From assembly GCA_002337215.1 (NCBI GenBank), contig DDFO01000008.1, positions 72,603 to 82,245 of the forward strand: a stretch of DNA of 9,643 nucleotides, in the 5' to 3' direction. This stretch comes from Phycisphaerales bacterium UBA1926. GTDB taxonomy: Bacteria; Planctomycetota; Phycisphaerae; Phycisphaerales; UBA1924. Below, piece after piece: positions 1 through 4,891 of the stretch (its first letter is position 1; every line of letters begins with the position of its first letter). Position numbers and translations under genes: made by a program. The notes under the pieces were generated by a model that saw only the letters and a program-made list of their open reading frames with translations, had not been told where the DNA came from and ran no database searches.

Positions 1-425
1 CGACCATCGCCCACCGAAGGCTCACCGACTTTCAGCGCAAAGCCAGTGTCCGCATGCGGACCACACGCAAGGCGACCGAAACGATCATCGCCGAGTCCAA
101 GCCGGTGCCGAAACCCGACCCGACCGACGGCCCCGGAGACACCGCGATCGAAGCACTCGCCACGCTTCCCGAGAACGAAAAAGACACCCTCATGCTCTGG
201 CTCTACCGCGGGTTCACGCAGCGCCAGATCGGGCAGGCAACCGAGGCCCCGCTCGGCACCGTGAAGTCCCGCATGCGTCGTGGCCTCACGCGGATCTGCG
301 AGAAAATGGCCGGGGACGCCGAACCGAAGGACAAGGGCGCGGCTCCGCTCGAAACCACAACCGCCTCGAACGCGGAGGGCACGACGGACAGCGCAACGGA
401 CGGCGCGAGAGGAGGTTCGGCATGA
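1..425 (+). CDS. ECF-type sigma-70 family RNA polymerase sigma factor (5' end missing)
   Basis: This frame is open from the first base of the window, so the gene is cut on its 5' side; 140 residues are visible (codons from base 3). They begin with TIAHRRLTDFQRK, which resembles the end of sigma region 2 in ECF factors. After a charged, proline-rich linker comes a typical region 4 (visible residues about 55-105): LATLPENEKDTLMLWLYRG, then TQRQIGQA and GTVKSRMRRGLTRI, the helix-turn-helix that contacts the -35 element. Family role: directs RNA polymerase to a dedicated regulon, normally held inactive by the anti-sigma factor encoded next. The last ~35 residues form a low-complexity tail rich in Ala, Thr, Gly and Asp, longer than is usual after region 4. 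An internal ATG at 54 is not the start, because sigma-like sequence continues upstream of it. The stop overlaps the next start codon (ATGA). Target genes cannot be told from the sequence. Confidence 0.9.
   Translation, partial: TIAHRRLTDFQRKASVRMRTTRKATETIIAESKPVPKPDPTDGPGDTAIEALATLPENEKDTLMLWLYRGFTQRQIGQATEAPLGTVKSRMRRGLTRICEKMAGDAEPKDKGAAPLETTTASNAEGTTDSATDGARGGSA
409..415 (+). promoter_or_regulatory. Ribosome binding site for the anti-sigma gene
   Basis: GAGGAGG lies six bases before the ATG at 422, inside the 3' end of the sigma gene. With the ATGA overlap it suggests translational coupling, which would keep sigma and anti-sigma in fixed proportion. Confidence 0.8.
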
Positions 426-1459
426 CTGAGATCGATCTCACACGCATCACAGAACTTCTCACCGCCGAACGCACGGGCACGATCGAGCCCGAGGAGCGCG
501 CCGAGCTGGAAACTCTCCTCGACGGCCTCGACTCCGACGCCGCCAGGGCGCGGGTCGATGAGATCACACGCCGCCTCGACAACACGATCGGCGACGCGAT
601 CATCGCGCTCGACGCGCTCGACGGATCACCCGGAATGCCAGCCGGCGCGAAGCGCTCGCTCGCCTCCCGAGGCGGAGCCCTGGTCCGAGCCAAGGACGCA
701 TCCGCCGCGATCCCGCTCAACGCCACGAACCGCCGATCCCGAGCCGGGTGGTACGCTGCCGCCGCGTCCATCCTCGTCGGCGTCACCGCCATCGGCTTCC
801 TCTGGAGCAGCGTCAACCAGAAGGAACAGTCGATCACCCAGATCCGTCTCGCCTCCGAACAGCGGGCCGAAACAAACCAGCAGTTGCTCGCCGACGCCCG
901 CGCTGAGGCCGACCGGCTCGGCAGCCGGCTCTCCGCGATCGAGGCCCGCAACATCGATCTGGTGACCAGGCTCGCCGACGCGACCAGCAAGGCCGAGTCG
1001 TTCGAGCAACGCATCGCCGAGTATGAACGACCCAGGGACCCGGCTCTGCTCGAGCAGAAACGCCGCCAGTTGCTCGATGTCAACGGGACAATCCGCGTCG
1101 CCTGGCAGCCGTTCGATGTGCCGGGTCTTCCCGAGACCGAGCAGGCCGGCGTCGAGGGCGACGTCGTCTGGAACGATGACCTCCAGGAAGGCTACCTGCG
1201 ATTTGTCGGCCTGAAAGTCAACAACCCCGACGAGGAGCAGTATCAGGTCTGGGTCATCGACGAACGCGGGATGGAGCAGAAAGTCAGCGGTGGCGTCTTC
1301 GACGCGACCGAGTCCGGCGATCTCATCGTCCCGATCGAGCCCGGCATCGACGTCGGAAACGTGCAGGTCTTCGCGATCACGGTTGAAGAGCCCGGCGGGA
1401 TCTGGGTTCCCGACCTCCGCCGCCGGGTCGTCGTCGCCCCGCGCCCCGAAGACGGTTGA
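422..1459 (+). CDS. Membrane-anchored anti-sigma factor, RskA-like
   Basis: A 345-residue protein with a cytoplasmic N-terminal half (1-108; LTRITELLTAERTG and EERAELETLL resemble anti-sigma N-terminal helices), one transmembrane helix (about 109-130), a charged, helix-prone segment that is probably a coiled coil (about 131-202), and an extracytoplasmic domain (about 220-341). That domain carries the hallmarks of the RskA family: YQVWVID at 274-280, a GGVF turn at 290-293 and VEEPGG at 321-326. Family role: the cytoplasmic part binds and silences the partner ECF sigma factor, and regulated proteolysis releases it. I see no HxxxCxxC zinc-binding motif, so this would be a zinc-less anti-sigma domain. 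The start is fixed by the strong ribosome binding site at 409-415 and the 4-base overlap with the sigma gene. The long coiled coil between membrane and sensor domain is unusual for RskA proteins and could mediate dimerisation. The signal sensed is unknown. Confidence 0.87.
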   Translation: MTEIDLTRITELLTAERTGTIEPEERAELETLLDGLDSDAARARVDEITRRLDNTIGDAIIALDALDGSPGMPAGAKRSLASRGGALVRAKDASAAIPLNATNRRSRAGWYAAAASILVGVTAIGFLWSSVNQKEQSITQIRLASEQRAETNQQLLADARAEADRLGSRLSAIEARNIDLVTRLADATSKAESFEQRIAEYERPRDPALLEQKRRQLLDVNGTIRVAWQPFDVPGLPETEQAGVEGDVVWNDDLQEGYLRFVGLKVNNPDEEQYQVWVIDERGMEQKVSGGVFDATESGDLIVPIEPGIDVGNVQVFAITVEEPGGIWVPDLRRRVVVAPRPEDG

Positions 1460-1502
1460 TCACGCCCCGCGAGTTCGTCACCCGCCTGCTTGCCCCATGC
1501 TG

Positions 1503-2552
1503 TCAGCTCGGGACCGGCCCCGTTGACTGGTTGACCTCGAAGTAGCTCTCAAGATCCACTCGGGGCGGCGGCGAGCCGACCGGGCTCCGCATCATGCGGC
1601 AGAGCAGCTGACCCGTCATCGCCGCGAGCGTCGGTGCGTCCTGGCAGACCGCGGTATAAACCGGGCTCCCCAGCACCCGCGCGTTGTCGTCGTCGAAGCC
1701 CACAACCGAGAAATCGCGCGGTACCTCGAGCCCCAGTTCGCGCAGCCGGCGCAACGCACCGATCGTCGGGAGCGGGTCGGCGAAGTAAACCGCCGTCGCC
1801 GGGCTCGGCAGCGCAAGCAGCCGATCGATCGCCGTGATCCCTCCCTCGGCGTCCGCCGGGACGGCGATCTCGAGCGCCGGGTCCGCGTCGATGCCCGCGT
1901 CCCCGAGCGCGTCGCGGTACCCGAGCGCCCGGTTCAGGTGGTCCTGGTCCACAACGATGTTCCGGCAGAACGCGATCCGCGTGTGCCCGAGGTTGATCAG
2001 GTGCGAAACCGCGTCTCGCGATGTCGCCCGGCTCGCGACCCGGATATAGCCGGCATCGGGATGGTCGTGCTTGTGCGCAACCACGAGCGTCGGCACGCAC
2101 GCCTCGGCGATCTCGTCGAGCATGCCCTCCACGCCCGAATCGAGCCGGACCGCGACCGCCCCGACGCCCCGAGCGCGGATCATCTCCCCGATCGTCTCGC
2201 CAGGCCCACGCCGATCCACATTGAGGAGCAGGACCTCCGTCCCATGGCTCATCGCCGATCGCGCCACCCCGCTCCAGATCGTCGCATCGAACCCGCTGAA
2301 TCGAGCGCCGCTGGTCGCGTCGGCGAAGAGGCACCCGATCGTGCGCAGCCCCGCGCCGGGCGCAGGATCGGAGTGTCCGTTATTGCCGCTCTCGATCTTG
2401 ACGAGCGCGCCGCGGACGAGTTCACGCGTCCGATCGCTCACGCTGGACGGGTCGCGGAGCGCGCGAGAGACGCTCGCCGGGGAGACCCCCGCGACGCTCG
2501 CGATATCCCGGACTGTCGCCGTGTGCCGTGCCATCGTCCTTGAAGGCTCCAT
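1503..2552 (-). CDS. LacI family transcriptional regulator
   Basis: A 349-residue protein. The N-terminal helix-turn-helix (about 12-44) reads TVRDIASVAGVSPASVSRAL followed by SSVSDRTRE, typical of LacI repressors. From about residue 70 (RTIGCLF) to the end it has the periplasmic-binding-protein-like effector fold: GVGAVAVRL, HLINLGHTRIAF (184-195), PATAVYFAD, and DFSVVGFDDD (280-289). Family role: binds a sugar or sugar derivative and represses catabolic genes. Odd points: the hinge helix, normally near residue 55-65 (form YxPNxxAxxL), is replaced by a Gly/Pro/Asn-rich stretch (55-69), and the usual Arg near the C-terminus in the R-x-S-T motif is Asn (NQST). The start is uncertain: ATG at 2552 has no clear ribosome binding site, while ATG at 2534 (residue 7) has AAGGA only two bases upstream but begins closer to the HTH, as LacI proteins usually do. 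It lies downstream of the PEP-CTERM-like gene on the same strand and converges with the anti-sigma gene. Effector and target are not known. Confidence 0.9.
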   Translation of the reverse strand: MEPSRTMARHTATVRDIASVAGVSPASVSRALRDPSSVSDRTRELVRGALVKIESGNNGHSDPAPGAGLRTIGCLFADATSGARFSGFDATIWSGVARSAMSHGTEVLLLNVDRRGPGETIGEMIRARGVGAVAVRLDSGVEGMLDEIAEACVPTLVVAHKHDHPDAGYIRVASRATSRDAVSHLINLGHTRIAFCRNIVVDQDHLNRALGYRDALGDAGIDADPALEIAVPADAEGGITAIDRLLALPSPATAVYFADPLPTIGALRRLRELGLEVPRDFSVVGFDDDNARVLGSPVYTAVCQDAPTLAAMTGQLLCRMMRSPVGSPPPRVDLESYFEVNQSTGPVPS

Positions 2553-2608
2553 CGGTGCGCGCGCCCGTTCGACTCGAAAAGCCGGAGCGACGAAGAACGC
2601 CGACCGGG

Positions 2609-2621
2609 TGGTGGCCCACCA
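2609..2621. repeat. 13-bp perfect inverted repeat upstream of the LacI-family gene
   Basis: TGGTGG-C-CCACCA is perfectly symmetric around one central base and lies about 57 bp before the proposed repressor start, in the gap after the PEP-CTERM-like gene. It could be an operator used for autoregulation. The one-base centre and lack of a following T-run argue against a terminator. In GC-rich DNA a chance origin is possible. Confidence 0.3.
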
Positions 2622-2653
2622 GGCCGGCAGAAGGAGTCCAGAATCCGGAGCGA

Positions 2654-3253
2654 CTACCGCCTGCGGCGGGCCGCGAGGCCCACCCCGCCAGCGAGCAGCG
2701 CGAGCCCCGCCGGCGCGGGAACGACCGTCAGACTTGTCGAGAACACGAACGCGTTCGCCTGCCCGCTCCCGAGCGGGTCGGCACCGTCGAAGAGAATAAT
2801 CGCGCGCACAAACGAGGCCCCGTCGAGCCCCTCGGCCTGCATGCTGTAGCTCAGCCCATCGCCGGTCACCAGGCCGTCGTTCGGGTCGTTGGTGTCGATG
2901 TTGACGATCGTCTCGCCGAGCTTGGTCGTGTCGTCGGCGGCGTAAAACTCGATGCCAAACCGCAGGTTGGCGTTGAAGTTCGACTCGATGCGCACATCTG
3001 TGAGCGAGAACTCGTAGATCGCGCCGCTGGTGTTCGCGATGCCGCCCTGGAAGACGCCGCCGAAGTTCCCCACGCCGTCGGCAAACAGACTCGCGTGAGG
3101 ATTGCCGCCGAAGAAATCGTTGAAATCCGCGGCCCCGAACTTGCCCCAGAACGTCCCGAACTGGTCGAAGCCGGGATCACTGAGCAGTTCGATCCCGCCG
3201 GTCGCGAGCCCCGCGCCGAGCGCGAGCGAGATGGTTGCGATGCGTGCATTCAT
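2654..3253 (-). CDS. Secreted single-module protein with PEP-CTERM-like sorting tail
   Basis: A 199-residue protein. Residues 1-19 form a short signal peptide (MNARIATISLALGAGLATGG). Residues 23-176 are one beta-rich module: DPGF, FGAADFNDFFGGNPHASLF, GGVFQGGI and FGIEFYAADDTTKLGE. The same module occurs twice in the protein encoded at 7371-8615. The C-terminus (178-199) is VPAPAGLALLAGG followed by a hydrophobic run and RRRR, a PEP-CTERM-like exosortase sorting signal in which PAP replaces PEP. This predicts export and processing at the cell surface. The start is set at 3253 rather than the further upstream ATG at 3409, because AGGAGA lies seven bases before it and a signal peptide begins exactly there; the 52 extra residues of the longer frame are charged and not signal-like. 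Function is probably glycan binding, inferred from the resemblance to CBM4/9-like sandwiches and the neighbouring hydrolase. It may be co-transcribed with the LacI-type regulator downstream. Confidence 0.8.
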   Translation of the reverse strand: MNARIATISLALGAGLATGGIELLSDPGFDQFGTFWGKFGAADFNDFFGGNPHASLFADGVGNFGGVFQGGIANTSGAIYEFSLTDVRIESNFNANLRFGIEFYAADDTTKLGETIVNIDTNDPNDGLVTGDGLSYSMQAEGLDGASFVRAIILFDGADPLGSGQANAFVFSTSLTVVPAPAGLALLAGGVGLAARRRR

Positions 3254-3260
3254 AGGTATC

Positions 3261-3266
3261 TCTCCT
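3261..3266 (-). promoter_or_regulatory. Ribosome binding site that fixes the start at 3253
   Basis: On the minus strand AGGAGA lies seven bases upstream of the ATG at 3253. The alternative in-frame ATG at 3409 has no comparable site, so the shorter protein with its signal peptide is preferred. Confidence 0.75.
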
Positions 3267-3424
3267 GTCGATGTGCGATCGACACGCGACTCTCGCGCGT
3301 CAGAAACGCGGTGTTCCGGGAAGCCCCGGGGTGAGGAATCCAGATCCGACGCCACACCGAATCTGTTCCAGTCCAGATCGTGTTCCCGGGCGTGTTCCGC
3401 ATCTGACACAGAGACCCGAAGAAC

Positions 3425-3441
3425 TGTTGCAATCTGTTTCA
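3425..3441. promoter_or_regulatory. Doublet of TGTTTCA-type motifs, 10-bp spacing
   Basis: TGTTGCA (3425-3431) and TGTTTCA (3435-3441) are direct repeats one helical turn apart, overlapping the -10 box and start region of the proposed leftward promoter. The 13-mer AATCTGTTTCAGT (3431-3443) recurs with one change at 3360-3372. Probable protein-binding sites; the binding factor is unknown. Confidence 0.45.
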
Positions 3442-3470
3442 GTATGATTCCCGACCCCCCTGCGAGTCAA
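3441..3470 (-). promoter_or_regulatory. Putative sigma-70-type promoter for the PEP-CTERM-like gene
   Basis: On the minus strand TTGACT (3465-3470) is followed after 18 bp by CATACT (3441-3446), a fair match to -35/-10 elements. Transcription would begin near 3434, giving a leader of about 180 bases. A TGAAACA motif (minus strand, 3435-3441) abuts the -10 box and a related TTGCAACA follows, as expected for an operator. Prediction by eye only. Confidence 0.4.
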
Positions 3471-3635
3471 GGCCTGCGTCACCAGTTTCACAAAAATGGT
3501 CAACCGGGTCCGAGAATCAACGACATCGATAATCGCACATTTTTCCATGCTATTCTGGGTTTTTTCGTGTCGTGACGCGATGTCAGACCGGAACCACCAA
3601 CGCCGCAAGGGTGCGAATGGACACCTCACCCAAGC

Positions 3636-3663
3636 TGTTTCATGTGTTTCAATCCATGTTTCT
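3636..3663. promoter_or_regulatory. Triplet of TGTTTCA-type motifs
   Basis: TGTTTCA at 3636-3642 and again at 3645-3651, then TGTTTCT at 3657-3663, all in the same orientation. They end 27 bases before the -35 box of the proposed rightward promoter, a position fit for an activator or for repression by looping to the copies at 3769-3785. Confidence 0.45.
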
Positions 3664-3690
3664 GAGAGACCATTTTTCCGTGCTTTCATC

Positions 3691-3719
3691 TTGCTCTCCC
3701 CCTCGGCCATCTGTACGAT
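3691..3719 (+). promoter_or_regulatory. Putative sigma-70-type promoter for the rightward operon
   Basis: TTGCTC (3691-3696), a 17-bp spacer and TACGAT (3714-3719) form a good sigma-70-like pair. The start of transcription would fall near 3726, on top of the first possible ATG of the pseudopilin gene. This favours the second ATG at 3765 as the real start. Prediction by eye only. Confidence 0.45.
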
Positions 3720-3725
3720 ACACCG

Positions 3726-4802
3726 ATGTCCGTGCGACTTTCCCTGGCTTCCCGGAATCCGGCCATGCTGAAACACTCTGAAACATCCGCTGCGCATCGC
3801 CAGACGAACGGCTCCGCTCTGGGCTTCACGCTCATCGAGTTGCTCGTCGTCATCGCGATCATCGCGCTGCTGATCGGCATCCTGCTCCCTGCCCTGGGCA
3901 AAGCCCGGCAATCAGCGCAAGCCCTCGTCTGCTCGTCGAACATGAAACAACTCGGCCTGCTCGCAACCCTCTACAGCATCGACAACCGCGACGAACTCTG
4001 GCCGGCGCACATGCTCCCAACGACCGTCCGCGAGAACGTCTCCCAGCCGGGCTCGCTTGCGCTCGCCGATTGGGCGTACTACTACAACTTCTCCACGGGT
4101 TTCGAGGTCCAGGGATACGGCGTGGTCGTCGATTACGCCGACAGCGTTGACGACATCGTCGCCTGCCCGACCAACCAGCGGCAGAGTTACGACGGCTCTC
4201 CGCTCACACGCTCGACGCCGGCACCGGAAGGCTCGCGCTTCAGCGAGCAGTTCGTTGAGCAGGTCGATCGCCGAGACGCACAGATCGCGTTCGACTACAC
4301 GATGCCGACCGGGGTCGGCGGCGCGCGCACGGACCGAGTCTTCGACGCCGTCTGGCTCACCGGCACCGCCCCGGCTGACTTCGTCGGTCCCGAAGAGATC
4401 GACCGCGTCACGATGGATGAGCGGGTCAACTCGGGCCAGGCCGTCCGCTTCCGTTCGCTCCCCATCTTCGTCGAGGAAGACACCTATAGCAACTCGCTCG
4501 TCCTCGACGGCAAATGGGCCGAGTTCGATGAGATTACGCAGCGCCACAGCGACGGCGGCTACTTCACCTACATCGACGGCTCGGTCGATCGCTTCGTGAT
4601 GCCGACACGTTTCGATCCGTCGCTGCAGGAAGGCGGTGGCGAGGGCGCCCGGGGGCAGCGCGGCTTCGAAGGCCGATCGGTCTATCTCCGCTCGCAGAAC
4701 CGCTACATCCCCCAGCACCTCATCCGGGACCTCCCAAACGACGGGCTCATCGACGGATTCGCAGAGCGGTACGGCTGGGTGAACGACCCCCGACTCCCCT
4801 GA
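3726..4802 (+). CDS. Prepilin-like pseudopilin with N-methylation signal and H-X9-DG motif
   Basis: A 358-residue protein from the first ATG, or 345 residues from the ATG at 3765, which fits the proposed promoter better. Residues 32-57 are a textbook class III prepilin signal: [21 protein letters not shown], with cleavage expected after Gly33 and the conserved Glu at position +5 (Glu38). It continues as [30 protein letters not shown], typical of the large planctomycete prepilin-like family. Near the C-terminus His274, nine residues, then Asp284-Gly285 match the prepilin-type processing-associated H-X9-DG motif exactly. Role: an inner-membrane or surface pseudopilin processed by a PilD-like peptidase; family members are very numerous in planctomycetes and their individual functions are mostly unknown. 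It is first in a rightward operon, 89 bp before the GH5 gene, so a part in presenting or exporting the glycan-degrading proteins is inferred only. Ribosome binding is weak at both starts. Confidence 0.85.
   Translation: MSVRLSLASRNPAMLKHSETSAAHRQTNGSALGFTLIELLVVIAIIALLIGILLPALGKARQSAQALVCSSNMKQLGLLATLYSIDNRDELWPAHMLPTTVRENVSQPGSLALADWAYYYNFSTGFEVQGYGVVVDYADSVDDIVACPTNQRQSYDGSPLTRSTPAPEGSRFSEQFVEQVDRRDAQIAFDYTMPTGVGGARTDRVFDAVWLTGTAPADFVGPEEIDRVTMDERVNSGQAVRFRSLPIFVEEDTYSNSLVLDGKWAEFDEITQRHSDGGYFTYIDGSVDRFVMPTRFDPSLQEGGGEGARGQRGFEGRSVYLRSQNRYIPQHLIRDLPNDGLIDGFAERYGWVNDPRLP
3769..3785. promoter_or_regulatory. Doublet of TGAAACA motifs in the pseudopilin leader
   Basis: TGAAACA at 3769-3775 and 3779-3785 are direct repeats with a 10-bp period, the reverse complement of the motifs upstream. 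They lie just after the preferred start codon at 3765 and encode part of the non-conserved leader (LKHSETS). Position about +43 to +60 from the proposed start of transcription suits a downstream operator. Confidence 0.4.
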
Positions 4803-4891
4803 TCGCTCATCCCATCGCAGCACACCGACACGCACCGACCGCGGATCGCCACCGGCACGAGACCAGCAGAAAGACAGGACGCACCAAGACC

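Larger units (their letters stand above)
3254..3725. other. Divergent intergenic regulatory region
   Basis: About 470 bp without a convincing gene lie between the leftward PEP-CTERM-like gene and the rightward pseudopilin gene. It is less GC-rich than the flanking genes, with T-runs near 3540-3565. It holds proposed promoters in both directions and repeated copies of TGTTTCA and of the related TGTTCC. Open frames crossing it in several directions give proteins with no recognisable domain and atypical composition. I see no RNA gene or riboswitch, but a non-coding RNA cannot be excluded by eye. Confidence 0.7.

Noticed and set aside
1460..1502. Terminator in the convergent gap between the anti-sigma and LacI-type genes
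   Set aside because: No stem followed by a T-run could be found on either strand.
2582..2654. Direct repeat CCGGAGCGAC at 2582 and 2645
   Set aside because: Ten bases in very GC-rich DNA is not unlikely by chance, and one copy reaches into the stop codon of the PEP-CTERM-like gene.
3254..3409. N-terminal extension of the PEP-CTERM-like protein to the ATG at 3409
   Set aside because: The extra 52 residues are charged and would hide the signal peptide; the ATG at 3253 has a good ribosome binding site.
3528..3556. Possible promoter with TATTCT as -10 box
   Set aside because: No -35-like hexamer lies 16-18 bases upstream (GATAAT is found there).
3545..3566. Possible terminator before the T-run near 3560
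   Set aside because: Only about three base pairs can form before the T-run, too few for an intrinsic terminator.
3496..3771. 91-residue open frame on the plus strand in the spacer
   Set aside because: No ribosome binding site, no domain, unusual Cys/His/Trp content, and it contains the motif cluster and promoter.
3300..3911. 203-residue open frame on the minus strand across the divergent spacer
   Set aside because: It runs through the conserved prepilin signal on the other strand and the promoter region, has no recognisable domain, and its composition is unlike that of the surrounding genes.
3943..3949. TGAAACA inside the pseudopilin gene
   Set aside because: It encodes the conserved Met-Lys-Gln of the prepilin-like family, is single, and is explained by coding constraint.
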